Source: Euptelea pleiosperma
Taxonomy: Eukaryota; Streptophyta; Magnoliopsida; Ranunculales; Eupteleaceae
Length of the DNA: 64,000 nucleotides
Direction: 5' to 3'
Assembly (NCBI GenBank): GCA_035048495.1
Contig: CM068549.1
Coordinates: 18,509,103-18,573,102, forward strand
Below, piece by piece: positions 34,883 through 53,226 of this stretch. A model generated the notes under the pieces. That model saw only the letters and a list, made by a program, of their open reading frames with translations. It made no database searches and had not been told where the DNA came from. The position numbers and the translations under genes were made by a program. The first letter of the stretch is position 1, and each line of letters begins with the position of its first letter.

Positions 34883-36302
34883 AGGAAAAATTTCTACGGA
34901 GTTGCTGGGTATCGAGCAGCCCTTAGTGGATGGTGAAGGTCTACGCACTCCATTTTCATGCAGGTACTTTGTAATTTTTATGAAACATAAATATGAAATT
35001 TTACACTCAGAAAGGGTGATATGTGGGGAAGCCAGAAAATAGTTGAACAGGTGATGCCCATGACCAACTTTAAATTTCAGGTTCACGTTTGTTTGTTGGC
35101 TGGTCTTTGATGCCTTGCTCATTGTAATAATGATCTTGTTTAATCCAGTTCATCTAGAAAAGAAGGGGAAAAAAAGCCCCATGTACACCGGTGGACGTGT
35201 ATTTTCGTTTTTAACCTTTTGATTTTGAGGATCCTTTAATGTATCAATTAACCAATTGCATTGCCCTTTGCTATGCAACTCAGACATGGATTCGTATATC
35301 GCTGTCTAATACACAAAACATTAGTTGATTCTGACAAACTTTATATGCTGACATGTCGGTAGGTTCGCATATAATTCATGTATTATACACGAATTTTGAA
35401 ACAAATATTTGTAGTATACGGTCGAACTTTTCATAGATGCAGTAAAACATGGGTATTTTATGCAGTGCCCTATTATTCCTGGATTATACACGAATTACTT
35501 CCGAACTATTAAAAAAAAAACAGAATTATACTCAAACTTTTTCCGCACAGTATTTTTGCCGTAAATTGCTATTGTGCATACTCTTCTTTAGCTATATTCA
35601 AATTTGAAAGATATACTTTTAGCTTATTATGTCATTTACCATGATTTTAGTTCATATGGATCAGATAAGTTGATTTGCATTAAATTATACAAGTTGATGG
35701 GTTTTCTAGAGCAACAGTGAGTAGCTGGGTTTTCTTTATACATGGGATCTGAGATGGGGAGCCAAATGGGGGGTCCATACGATTTGCCACCTTAGCAACG
35801 CCCCATTTGACAAGTTTTAGTGCAATAGCACTTCGCCACATGACGAAAGAAGGCATGGTTCTTTTGCTCCCCTTTTTTCAATGGCTGCAATTTGTAAAAT
35901 ACATGGTAGGATGTTGGAACGGCGTGGACAAGGGAACCAGCCACATGGCAAATCCATAACTGACAAGTAAACCATGCCACTCCTGAGAAGAGTTTCTGAA
36001 ATGTCACTACAGAAATTTCTGTAACACTGCATGTTGGCCCGACAATCCTACAGCTTATGTAACATTGCACATTGGCTCGACAATCCTACCCGTGTATTAG
36101 ACGATTCGATGTGTTAATTGATTCAATTTTTTTTTGGCTATGCTCCTTATGGTCGACTTTAGTGATCTGAATTGATAAGTAGGTGGACCGTGTCTATTCA
36201 ATCATCAAAAGAAAACCAGTTATTGAATGATTAGAATCATCTCAATGGTTTGATTTGGGTCATAGACAATCCAACTGAGGGTGTAGTAGGTCGATTTGTA
36301 AG
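34883..36302. other. 3' UTR of HPAT, then intergenic DNA
   Basis: The 3' UTR probably extends to about 35150. The rest is AT-rich with no supported exon. TGTTGGCCCGACAATCCTAC and ATTGGCTCGACAATCCTAC (36033-36090) are a short imperfect tandem pair. Confidence 0.4.
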
Positions 36303-36585
36303 GATGTCAATTTGCACCCGGGGGGAACCGATACCAATTATCCCAAATCTGGGAGTAGCTATTTGAGAACTGGAACAGAAAAGATCCAGAACTGATAGTC
36401 CTGAAAGGTTTCTGTTCCTAACACAGGTACCTGGATCAAATTGGAACCAGAACTGATAGGACTTGGAATCAACATATGTAGTACTCCTAATATATCAAAT
36501 TTTTTTCTAATTCGGATTTGAATCGGATTCGGATATTTTTTTAATATTCAAATAGTTTTCGACTATCCATTGACAACCCTACATG
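36303..36585. repeat. Degenerate hAT-like MITE
   Basis: Left AAGGATGTCAATTTGC and right CCATTGACAACCCTA are related to the TAGGG...CCCTA termini of the elements at 10820 and 27801. The arms contain GGAACCGATACC and GGAACCAG words. No matching 8-bp flanks. Confidence 0.45.
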
Positions 36586-36977
36586 GCAGTTGGGTTAAAC
36601 CAGGGGGGTCAGGTTAATCTCACTTTTGAATCTGATGGAAATTCTCTTATGATTCATGGTCCAGTTGCTATCTGCAGTATTTAGGAATGAAAAAGTGGGA
36701 TCCTTGGGGGTTTTTTCCAGGGAGATTGGTTCAGTGGACTCTAATGAAACAGAAACTAGAGAATTGTTGCAAGAACTTATTATTTTTAAATATCACATCT
36801 CAGGCCACTTAATAGCACAAGGGAACTCATCTAGAACAATTGCTTGCACTTCATGAGCAGGTCACTGAGGCTTTGAGCTTTGCCCGGGTCATATTTGGGA
36901 ATTGAACAGGGACATTCATGTAATTTTTACTCATAGAGTTCTAACAATTTACTAAATGATTAGCCAAAAGCAGAGTA

Positions 36978-37006
36978 GCTTACAAAAACAAAAAAAAAAC
37001 AAAAAG
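36978..37006 (+). mobile_element. A-rich retroposon tail flanked by exact 15-bp repeats
   Basis: GCCAAAAGCAGAGTA occurs at 36963-36977 and 37007-37021. Between them lie 29 bp, GCTTAC followed by an A-rich tract. This is the form of an extremely 5'-truncated LINE-mediated insertion with target duplication. Confidence 0.55.
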
Positions 37007-37033
37007 GCCAAAAGCAGAGTAAGAGACTTCACT

Positions 37034-37390
37034 TGTACATAAGGAATTCTCCTCCACAAATTTCTGTATCTCTTCCTCTTTTTTTTGTTTTTTTTGTTTT
37101 TGGTTAACTATCAAAATGAGAAAAAAGATCACAACTAGATGTTTCTTGTAAACTTAAAAGAACTATAAGATGGAAGAGAGAGAGAAAGAGAGTCGACTAG
37201 TCTGGATGACCTTTGATCGATCTCCCCTATTATATTTATAAATGCTCCAATGTTACAAAATAGAAGTGACAACTAGAAAAACTTAGGCAACAAGAAAGGT
37301 CAAAATAGAAATAAGCAAATAAAGGAACTACTTAAAGACCAAGTAACTAAGTGTGGGCCCAAGGGATCCAACATGTCTTATTCTTTAACA
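37034..37390 (-). mobile_element. Probable Copia 3' LTR
   Basis: On the minus strand a polypurine tract (GAGGGAGAG) is followed by TGTTAAAGAATAAGACATG, the expected LTR start, directly downstream of the RNase H relic. The far end is not fixed; TGTACA at about 37034-37039 is a candidate terminus. Confidence 0.5.
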
Positions 37391-37950
37391 CTCTCCCTCA
37401 AGCTGTAGTATATAGGTCATGCATGCCCAGCTTGGCACACCTAGTAGAGAAAGGACCGAACCAAAGGTTTGGTGAAGATATCACCAATCTGATTTGCAAA
37501 CTTGACATATGGCGTGCCAAGTCTCGAATTAAGTGGCAGTCAACTTCGATGTGCTTCGTCCGCTCATTAAAAATTGGATTATTGACAATGAAAGTAGCCG
37601 CCAAAGATCTTTTGCAAAGCATTATTAAACAAGTTGATGTGATGATCCATGAGGAAGAGAGAGAAATTGAAGAAGATGAACGAGGAAGAGTTGAGGAATG
37701 AACTCCACCAACGCCTACAAGAAAAAAGATATTTAGTGGTACTTGAGCAGATTGTAAAACACCCATCTCATGTAGAATGGATTTGATCCACATCATTTCA
37801 CAAGCAGTATGTGCCATAGCCTTAGTAATACACAAGTCTAAGGAGGGTCGATGGAGTAAGCCTATTAGGTGCATTCTTCAAGTGCCGCAAGATATGGTAG
37901 ACAACATTCCAATGTGGTTGGCAAGGAGAGTGTATAAACTGAGATTCTAA
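37391..37950 (-). pseudogene. Copia RNase H relic with internal insertion
   Basis: The minus strand gives HWNVVYHILRHLKNAPNRL, then (after loss of frame) ITKAMAHTACEMMWIKSIL and HEMGVLQSAQVPL. After about 40 unrelated residues it resumes VNNPIFNERTKHIEVDCHLI and ends CAKLGMHDLYTTA near the polypurine tract. This is the C-terminal part of a Ty1/Copia polyprotein. The unrelated stretch at about 37590-37710 (Glu-rich on the plus strand) replaced the D/N-Q-A part of the active region. Confidence 0.85.
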
Positions 37951-38741
37951 ATTTCAACCTTGCTTTAAACTCGATTAGTTAAAATTCAGAATTAATTCAG
38001 GAAAGTTCAATTTGATTTTGAATTTTTTTGTAAAAATTTGCTAACTTAGAGAAGTTTAGAGAATTTCTGCCAAAATGAGTTAAACGATATTAATCTTGCT
38101 TAAATTGCTCTAAATGGTTATTTTTATAATATAATATGTTATAAGTGTTTTGTCATGCTTGTTTTGTAATATCATTAAAAATAAGTGTTTTACCAACGTT
38201 TTCACAAAAATTCTCTTAACTTCTCTAAGTTTACTATTTACTTCGAATTAAATGAATTAATTCGATGACTTTTTGCAATTTTTATACTAAAAAGACTAAA
38301 CTTTGAGAAATTAATTGAATTTTTACTGTTTACTTCGAATTAAATGAATTAATTCAATGAATTGTAAATGAATTTTTGTAAATTTTTTAATACATGTACA
38401 CTTTAATTCGGTCATTCAAAATTCAGAATTGATTCGGCTAATTTTGTCAAATTTTTAAAATCATGAAACTAAGTAACTGTACAAACTGCAAAGGTAATAT
38501 ATGGACAAGACACCCCAAATCTATACAATTTAAGTAAAACACAACTAAAAGAAATTTAATTGAAGATGAGAAACACTCGGTGCAAAATGTCCATAGAGGC
38601 ACATAGTAGAAAAAATCCATCCAGTTCTAGATGTATCACATTTCTACTTTCTGTTTCTGTCGATCAAAATTTCATTAATCAATAGTAAGGCTCTATATTG
38701 TTGTCATGAATAATTTTTCTAGAAATGATCTTTACATATAA
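37951..38741. other. AT-rich intergenic DNA, no gene seen
   Basis: Contains several AATTCGAATTAAATGAATTAATTC-like palindromic words around 37960-38440, probably an old AT-rich foldback repeat. No boundaries could be assigned. Confidence 0.4.
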
Positions 38742-39216
38742 GGCTCTGTATAGTAATTAAAAAAAGTTTTACGGAAAAAAGGTTTGTATGTTAGAAAGTG
38801 ATGATACATAAAAGGTTTTATGACATTTATGTGCAAAAATCATTTCTAGAAAAGTTATTCCAGACAACCATTCGGAGCCTAAATGTCATAAAACTTTTTT
38901 TGTAACTTCACTTTCTAATATACAAACTTTTTTTTTTCTTTTTTGAAACTGTGGGTATCCAAGGCCTCTTAGAGCACCCGACTAGTCCCCTGGGGCGCGA
39001 TAGTCATCCCTTCCACACATGCCAGAGTGTACTGGGAGAGTTAATGTGGACTGATCCACTTATTACCCTACTCTTTCCATGGGGTGGCCCCAAGGAGAGT
39101 TGAACTCAGAACCTCCTACTTTTTGGAGTGGAGTCCTGGCCACCCGCACTCAACCCTTGGGGTTAACATACAAACCTTTTTTCTGTAAAACGTTTTGTTG
39201 ATTACCATACAGAGCC
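38742..39216. mobile_element. Tourist-like MITE with TAA TSD, hosting a SINE
   Basis: Termini GGCTCTGTATAGTAATTAA and the inverse ...GATTACCATACAGAGCC are flanked by TAA on both sides (38739-38741, 39217-39219). Both arms contain GTTTTAC and AAAAGGTTTGTATGTTAG-type words. The right arm is split by the SINE. Confidence 0.75.
38928..39163 (-). mobile_element. tRNA-derived SINE, minus strand
   Basis: On the minus strand the body starts AACCCCAAGGGTTGAGTGCG and has a pol III B-box-like GAGTTCAACTC. It ends CTTGGATACCCACAGTTTC followed by an A-rich tail. TAATATACAAAC (38916-38927) and TAACATACAAAC (39164-39175) are an 11/12 target duplication. From memory it resembles the Au SINE family; that assignment needs an alignment. 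Confidence 0.75.
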
Positions 39217-39456
39217 TAAATGTCACTTTCTAACATACAAATACTTTTTCCATAAAATATTTTGTTGATCACCATACAAATCCTAAATGAAAAAGGAATA
39301 AAAAGAAGGCCGAAAGAACGTACCAATAAATACTTAGTAGGAAGCGGTGAGAAAGATGACAGGGAAAGGAAACAAAGAAATTACCTTCTTCAAATGGTGA
39401 TACCATAATCAAATGGTGAATGCTTAAATACTTAGTAGGAAGCTGTGATGCCATAA

Positions 39457-42113
39457 TCAAATGGTGCGCGAGGGTATGTGTCGGATCTTATACCAGTCTT
39501 CTCTTCCATTCTCTTTGAGCCTCTCTTTGAATTCTATTGGCATATTTTTCAATTCCAATTCACGAAGTGTAACGATGCAGTGCAACCGCTCCGGAAGCTT
39601 CTTCAATTTTAAGCATTCATCTATAAGTAGACGTCTAAGGCTTGTCATTGCTCCTTCTTGGACCTTCCACTTCTTTAATTCAGACAAGTCATGAAGTTCC
39701 ATGACTTCAAGTTTACCAAACATTCCTGCTGAGCAGACCATTTTCTTCCCCACATATGATCTCTTTCGAAGTTTTAGGATCCTTAGGTTTGGCAGCTTCT
39801 CCAGTACTGCCATTGGGTCTTGCTTTAGTTCAGTTGTGTGCAAGGTTAACTGGGAGAGGAATGGTGGGAACTCAGAAGCATGCAAGAGCTTCTCTATTTG
39901 ACCATTCAGGCTTAGTTGATGAAGATACATATGATGTAAAAAGGGCATCAGTGATAGGGTTGTCTTTGATTTTAGCTTCAACGATCGAAGCTTATAGAAT
40001 TTGTCAAGAGCAGCATTTAAATCCATCCCATGTAAACTTAAATCTCCAGATACTCCCAGTTTTGTTAAATCGATCGTACATCTCAAACCATGCCTTATCC
40101 AGCTCCCAACCTCAATCATTGATAAAGTTCTGAGGTTTCTTAAACGACCAACAAACAAATGCTTGACTTCCCCTGCCTGATCTACATATAGATGTCTTAA
40201 TTGTCGCATTTTTTGAATTACTTTCGATAATACAAACATCTGAACAGATCTTAAATCAAGAGTTTCCATATAACAGAGGTTGTTTATGGAAGATGGAAGC
40301 TTGCGTAGGAATGTATTCCTCAAGCCCAAGTACCTTAGATGTATCAGTTTTCCAATTTCATCAGGTAACTCAGAGATGAGTACATTCTCAAGATCCATCA
40401 CTCTAAGCAATTTGAAGCCTCCACATAATAATTCCATTTTTGATTTTTCAAGCCTCTCTTTCTTTGGAGTGAAGCACAACAGAGAACGTAGGTTTGGAGT
40501 GGAGTGATTTTGATCAATGTACTCACCAATGTGACAGTGGATTGCAAGTCGACGCGCTCTTGTTGTAGCAGCAGAATCTTCCTTCCCATGAATGTGTAGG
40601 AATTTATTTTCCTTGGTTTCTAGAATAGAAAGCTCTCGCAAAATATGGTGGATTCGACATGTTTTGACCCTTCCATCTGAATGTCTTTGTATTACTTGAA
40701 TCATGCTCCTACTAACCAGCTCCTCCAAGTATTCCTCTGCTTCTTCCTCTACGAGTCCCTGTTGTTGTAGTAAAAAGCCCTCTGCAACCCACAATTGAAT
40801 TAGTTTTTTTGCTGGAATCTCAAAGTTCTCTGGGAAAACACTGCAATAGAGGAGGCATGATTTCAAGTTATAGGGTAAATCCAGTAACTTAAATCAAATA
40901 CAGTAGAGATCTTATTTTTGCTTTCAGTCAACTGTCGACTAATGTTCGTACGCAGGTGTGCCCACTCACTTGAGCAGTCGATTTTGCTGAATAAGAATCC
41001 CCCCAACACAACTAGTGCGAGAGGTAAACCGTCGCATTGAGTTGCAATTTCCCTTCCTAGTTCTTCCAAATTACTAGAACCATTATCCTCGGGGAACGCC
41101 TTCCTACGGAACAGATCCCAGCTCTCTTCTTCACTTAAAAGTCTTAGTCTGTGGGGTGAGTTCCTTGCATCTGCATGGGAAGCTACATTTTCTTGTCGAG
41201 TTGTAAGCAGTATCCTACTTCCATTCATTTCTTTAGGAAAGCAAAACTTCAAGTCATTCCAAGCTTCTACGCACCATACATCATCGAGCACGACCAAATA
41301 TGTCCTGTTTTTCAAGTACTCATGGAGCTTCATTGCTAATTCGCCCTCTTTCATTCTCTCAATCCTCTCAATTTCCTCATTGGAGAGCACCATTAAACGT
41401 TTTATGATCCCCCTCAGAACATTTTTCAGTCTATATTTCTTAGATACATAAACCCAAGCACAACAATCAAAATGATCTTTAACATCACTACTGTTATAAA
41501 CCTTCTCGGCAAGAGTAGTCTTACCTGAACCTCCCATACCAACGATCGATATAACGGCACGTCGTTTCTCTCCTGCAATCAGTTGCGTTACTAGCACCTT
41601 CTCTTCACCTTCAAACCCCACTACGTCCACTTCCTCAACAATCATATACTTCCTACACATCGGCCATGGTCCTGCACTCCAACCAGTGCTCTTACTACTT
41701 GAAGATTCTTCCTCATCTTTCATCAAGTACTTGGATTTATTTGCAGAAATTTCATTAATCCTCGTCTTGATGTTCTCGATCTTCTTTCCTACATCATGTA
41801 AAGTGATCAAATAGTCGATCATATGAGTACACTTAAACAAGATGTTTCTCTGCCGTTGTCGCTCGACCTTTAGGACAAACATGTCGATAACATCTTCAGC
41901 ATCGTAAGCAACATCCCTTACTTGGGCGACCCAGATCTTGACTAGATCATTTCGTCGGCATTTCGCGTCGGCATTCCTAAGGAAGGAACATATCCATTCG
42001 AGTTCGTTATAGAGCGAATACACCTGATCTTGAACGCCAAGGATCAACTTTGTTTCATCCACCATCAACTTCTTCAAATTGGCCAACAAAAACGAGACGA
42101 CGCTCTCGGCCAT
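39457..42113 (-). pseudogene. CC-NBS-LRR (Rx-type CNL) resistance gene broken by a frameshift
   Basis: Intracellular immune receptor. The start MAESVVSFLLANLKK is at 42113; an upstream in-frame M at 42161 has no CNL-like extension. Motifs in the first frame: EDVID (residues 73-77), P-loop VGMGGSGKTTLA (191-202), FDCCAWVYVSKKY (RNBS-A), YLVVLDDVW (kinase 2), GSRILLTTR (RNBS-B) and CDGLPLALVVLGG (GLPL). The frame ends SYWIYPIT-stop at 40863. Reading resumes in another frame as DLPYNLKSCLLYCSVFPENF (RNBS-D), then a CRIHHILRELSI (MHD region) and about 12 LRRs to the stop at 39457. The expected SYxDLPYNLKSC is restored by one missing base at about 40882-40885, so this is a single indel. The MHD region reads IHH rather than VHD. 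With no other stop in about 885 codons, the break is recent, or an assembly error. Confidence 0.9.
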
Positions 42114-42766
42114 TTCAGCTTCCTTCAGTAGGACTTTGAGCCTGTGGCCTCTCTGTGACAAAGTCTTTTGAGTTGTGGGTGAGTCTTTGTGTCTGATTCT
42201 TATCCTTATAATCTTTAATTTTGCTTTTGCAATTTGAAAGAGTCGTTTTTGGCTTTTTCAAAGCTTTAGTGAAGCATTGCATAGAAATTGTTCTAAAAAA
42301 AGTCTCCATATCGGATGGTCAAGATCATCCTGAGCAATGTGATCTTGTTGCTGAGGCCACTCTTGTTCTTGTTGGTCCCACTCAATTGAACAGTTGAGAA
42401 GCTCTACAGAGACGGTAAGCTATCAACTGGTTGTGTTGATCTTTGATTCAGGATGTCTCCAAGCTTAAAAACATTTATGTATGACTGACAAACCGGTCCA
42501 CCGCAACCTTTCTTGACCGGTCACCTATGCAAGCGAATTTAAGTGGATGAAATCGCTTGTCGGATCCACCACTTTAATGTAGGTGGGACCCAATAACTTG
42601 GAAATTAGGTGCAGTATATGAAATATTAAGTGGGTGGGTCCCATTTAAAAAAAAAAAAGGTGCACGAGAGAGTGGGGGCGCAACTGATCATTCCAAGAAG
42701 TTCAGGGAAAGATTTTCTTGGGTGTCAGACCAGACTTTGCTCCCTGCAAAACCAGTGTTTTCTTAA
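42114..42766 (-). promoter_or_regulatory. Upstream region of the CNL gene
   Basis: Contains the leader and probable promoter. No TATA box assigned. A G-box MITE copy begins about 650 bp upstream of the start codon. Confidence 0.35.
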
Positions 42767-43612
42767 AGTAAAACTTCTGTCACAGCGCACAATACGAGCC
42801 ACGTGGCACACTCTTAGTGGACGCTGACCGTATGGATGTTTGGCCAGTCCCTCGGTGGAGCTCTAACCAAAAAGCGGCCTGATTAGTGATTGGGGTGCTT
42901 CTTCAATTCCAAGCCCTTATGAGGGCATTTTCATCCAAAATGGGTGCTTTTGAAATTGTGGGGTGTAAATAGAATTTCCCGTAGTGATTTCTAAGCGATT
43001 CGAGTGAAGTCATTTTGATGGGTTGATTTTAACGGTAGGGATTTGAGCATTATTGAACGTTATTTGGGTGCAAAGATCACTGATTTTTCGTTTATAGATC
43101 GACGGAGGGACTGGCCAAACATCCATTTGGTCAGCGCCTCTAAGAGTGTCATATTTGCGTTGTGACAAGCTGCTGCAATGGCCAATTTGGACCATACATT
43201 CGATGAACATCAAAATGGACCAGACTCGCTCCCTGCCAAGGTGGGGTTTTCTTGGGCAGAGTAAAACTTTGCTGACTCCTTCGCACATTATTAGACTAGA
43301 CGGCGCTGATCGTATGGATGTCTGGATAATCCCTAGGTGGGCCTACAAACCAAAAATCAGCTTGATTGATTTCAAACTTCATATCCTTGTATCCCAAATA
43401 ATGGTCAATAATGCTCAAATTCCCACAGTTTAAATCAACCCATAAAAATGACTCTAATCCAACAATTATAAATCACTAATTAGGTTGATTTTTGGTTTGT
43501 AGGTCCACAATTAGCCAAACATCCATACAAGTTTGGCCGGTTTCCTATAAAATTATGCCACATGGCTCATATTGCAGGGCAGCATCAACTGTTATCGGTT
43601 AGCCAAGTTTTC
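42767..43612. mobile_element. Two adjacent G-box MITE copies
   Basis: The first begins AGTAAAACTTCTGTCACAGC with GAGCCACGTGGC and runs to about 43160, lacking its right terminus. The second begins AGTAAAACTTTGCTGAC at 43260 and ends near AAGTTTTCCT (about 43612). Before each copy there is a similar GACCAGACT..GCTCCCTGC word (42728 and 43220), so flanking DNA was duplicated with the element. A 90-bp insertion (42892-42981) flanked by exact TAGTGATT repeats interrupts the first copy. Confidence 0.65.
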
Positions 43613-44292
43613 CTACGCTGAAAATTGCCATCTGGTCAGACAAGTGTACCATCATTCCTGCCACCTCAGCTGCTAGGCTTAAGAGATGTCAGTTTTTGCC
43701 TTGTGGTCAAGTTGCCTTGTTTTGAGTTCATTTTTGCTCGGCAGCTCTGCATCCAACATGTAACCCTGACAACATTTTTTTGAACTTCTGAAATTTGATT
43801 TGATTTTCTTTTTTTTTGAAACTAATGGTTCAGGTATACACTTCAGATGCAGAGCTGCTAGTAAGCTTCGAAAGTGAAGCTCAGCACCGTCAACCGAAAA
43901 CTTGCTCATTATTCTCCGTTGTTAGTTACAACAAAGGTTTTTTCTTAAACAAAGTGAGTAGTAAATACAGAATTTCCATAGTATCTTGCATTACCAAAGC
44001 TTTGAATCACGGGGCATAGAGCAACAATCTCATAGTACTTCTAACAGAATCAATTAATATCAACTCTCAAACCATAGATCATATTCCTCCAACCAATATA
44101 TTTGTAGTTTGATTGGCTCTGGGTGTCTTTAAGAACTTGATTTGATCACAAACATAAAAATAGAAATAATTCAAGCATAAAATCAATCTGGATGCCTTTC
44201 AAAATGGCTAGTCTCCCTCTGGCCTACACAGCAGCTCAATCTAAACTCATAATCTAACATCTAACACTATTGGGGAAATTGGAAACCAGACC
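43613..44292. other. Intergenic and 3' flank of RPS11, no further gene seen
   Basis: Sequence downstream of the RPS11 stop codon, including its 3' UTR on the minus strand. Short open frames here lack support. Confidence 0.4.
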
Positions 44293-51155
<6,863 letters not shown>

Positions 51156-51300
51156 GATCGAGGGATGTGGAAGAAGATGAAGCAGAAAGGAGCTGAGAGA
51201 AAACCTAACAACTTGGTAAAAACCCTAGTTCGGAAGAGAGGTGCACAATCCAGTAGCGATGATTATATAGGGTAATGACGGGTCGAGTTCGCTTCCGGCG
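51156..51300 (-). promoter_or_regulatory. RPS11 5' UTR and core promoter with telo-box and TATA box
   Basis: AAACCCTAG at 51220-51228 is a telo-box (AAACCCTA), common in the leaders of plant translation-machinery genes. On the minus strand TATATAAT (51262-51269) lies about 30 bp upstream of the probable start near 51235. A G-box MITE ends only about 65 bp beyond this region. Confidence 0.65.
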
Positions 51301-51364
51301 GATTAACCGCGTATGATACGCAAATCGGACGTTTTAAAACGTTTCGTACGCTATACATATTGAG

Positions 51365-51726
51365 CTGTACGGACAGCAGCCAATATGTGTCACATGACAC
51401 ATTCTTAAGAGGAGACTAACCTTATGGATGTTTGGCCAATCACTAGATGGACCTACAAACAAAAAATATATCTGATCAGTGATTTCTAAGCGTTTGATTG
51501 AAATTATTTTCATGGGTTGATATTGACCGTATGAATTTGAACATTATTTAGGTACATAGATCCAAAGGTTTTAAATATCTAATTAGACTGATTTTTAGTT
51601 TGTAGGTCCACCTAGTGATTGGCCAAACATCCATACGGTTAGTGTCATCTTCAAAATGAATCGCATGGCTCATATTGGCTGCTGTCAGATATTGGCTGCA
51701 GTCAGCGGGATTATCAAAGGTTTACT
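51365..51726. mobile_element. G-box MITE copy, left-truncated, next to the RPS11 promoter
   Basis: The left arm has lost the terminal AGTAAAACT and its G-box is mutated (GTGTCACATGACAC). The right arm ends CAAAGGTTTACT at 51726. The spacer and both arms match the family. Confidence 0.75.
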
Positions 51727-51799
51727 CCCTCAAGCCGATTAAAACCCCTATTTCCATTTTTTTAATAAAACTTCTAAAAGCCGTGGATTAATTTGATGA

Positions 51800-52010
51800 A
51801 CCACAACAGTATGAACTACGACCATGTGGCATAGTTTTAGATGCTACTAACCGCATTGATGTTTGGCCCATCCCTAGGTGGACCTACATGCCTTTTAGAT
51901 CTTCGTACTATTACTAATTTCAAACCTTTGGATCTTCATACCTCAAATAATACTCGAATTCCGCAGTTAAAAATCAACCCATGAAAACGACTCCCATCCC
52001 AAGTGGACGT
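51800..52010. repeat. Partial G-box MITE relative
   Basis: Left arm only (ACCATGTGGCATAGTTTTAG ... ATCCCTAGGTGGACCTACAT) with part of the spacer. A further degenerate fragment follows to about 52110. Confidence 0.6.
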
Positions 52011-52110
52011 ACATAGTAGAGTCAGTCTGATTGGTAATTTCTAGCCATTGGATCTTTGTACCCAAAATAATTATCAAATCATAAAAAAGACTAAAATCCA
52101 ACGGATATGT

Positions 52111-52855
52111 TATATATACGCCAATTTTTTGTGCCAGACTCTTTATAATAAACCGTATTATATATGAATTTATTCTCGCACTGTTTTCTTTTTTATTTGA
52201 CTTTTTATGTACATTCGGGGCCAGTCCCGGCCCTATCAGGTAAACCTGGGCCCAGACTGAGTTTCGGGTGCTATTCGATCCCGACCGAAATAAATACAAG
52301 GTATGGCTTCCCAGCGGCCCGAAACCAAACCCGGACAGACCTTGAGCACACTAGCCTGGTCCAAGCCCAATTTTTTTAAATAAAAAAAAACTACAAAAGA
52401 AAAACTCAATACTTTTTGAGATTTTTAAAATAGGATTTTATGGGTCCGAGCTCAAGCCCAAATCCATTTTTCGGGCTTTGAGTAAGGTCCAAGTTAGGGT
52501 CTGAGAGCTTTGGCACAAACCGAACCTGGTCCGACTAAATTCGGGCCTAACAAAACCCGAGAAGACCCCAAAAGTCAGGTCTCGGCTGGGTCGACTTCCA
52601 AATGGACACCCTTAGATAACTGTTGGATCCACAACTGGTCAAAATCAAACAGTCCGTAGGGTAACCATGCATCTGGTCAAGGTAATGAAAAAGCCTTGAC
52701 CCAACAAATCAGGTAGGATGGATCGGCAATTTGGGTAAGCGGATACCCATGAGTATCCCTAACTTACAATGGGGCACCTTTAAAACACTGGAAGGAGTAA
52801 AATGTCCCTCTTTATAGGGGTAAGCCAGAGTCGAAGTCTCTCGCAGTATAATGTG
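52111..52855. other. Intergenic DNA with a GC-richer inverted-repeat remnant
   Basis: About 52215-52615 contains GGCCC/CGGGC and CCCGA/TCGGG words in both orientations, ending GGACACCCTTA. This looks like an old hAT-like foldback element, but no target duplication was found. Confidence 0.4.
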
Positions 52856-53226
52856 TCATGGTTTTAAAAACAGCCGTTTAAACGGTAACGCCCAAGCCCA
52901 TTTCCGTTAAAACCGTTTAAACACGTTTTGACGCTTTGAATTGAGCGGCCGTTTTTTTTTTTGTTTTAACGGCGTTAAAATCATTTTAACAGCGTTAAAT
53001 TCTGAAAAAATTTGTGGAAGAAACAGCCGTTAAATCCGTTAAATTTAAGTTAAATTCTATTTTTTTTAAATTTTAAATTTCAAAATTTGAATTTCAGCGC
53101 CACTTTTTATATTTTTTTCTGTTAAATTCTATTTTTTTCCATTTTTGCCCCTGGCCGTTTCAATCCGTTTTAACAGTAACGCTCACAGTCCGTTAAACCG
53201 TTAAAATGGCCACCTTTAAACCTTGA
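52856..53226. mobile_element. Foldback element with GTTAAAACGG-type arms
   Basis: Left CATGGTTTTAAAAACAGCCG and right CCACCTTTAAACCTTG are roughly inverse, and the arms repeat CCGTTTAAACGG-like palindromes. The same family occurs at 57790-58165 (with CCGTTATAACGG) and as blocks inside the Helitron array. Flanks TAATGTGT and ATTTGTGT match at only 5 of 8 positions. Confidence 0.6.

Noticed and set aside
37398..37874. Independent 158-codon gene
   Set aside because: Both ends are Copia RNase H sequence; it is a retrotransposon relic with an insertion.
39457..40866. The LRR half as a separate gene starting MKSCLLYC
   Set aside because: The apparent start codon is TTG inside NLKSCLLYC, the middle of RNBS-D; it is the frameshifted continuation of the CNL.
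40863..40900. Intron explaining the two halves of the CNL gene
   Set aside because: The conserved protein text is continuous except for one base. No room and no splice sites for an intron, so an indel is the simpler reading.
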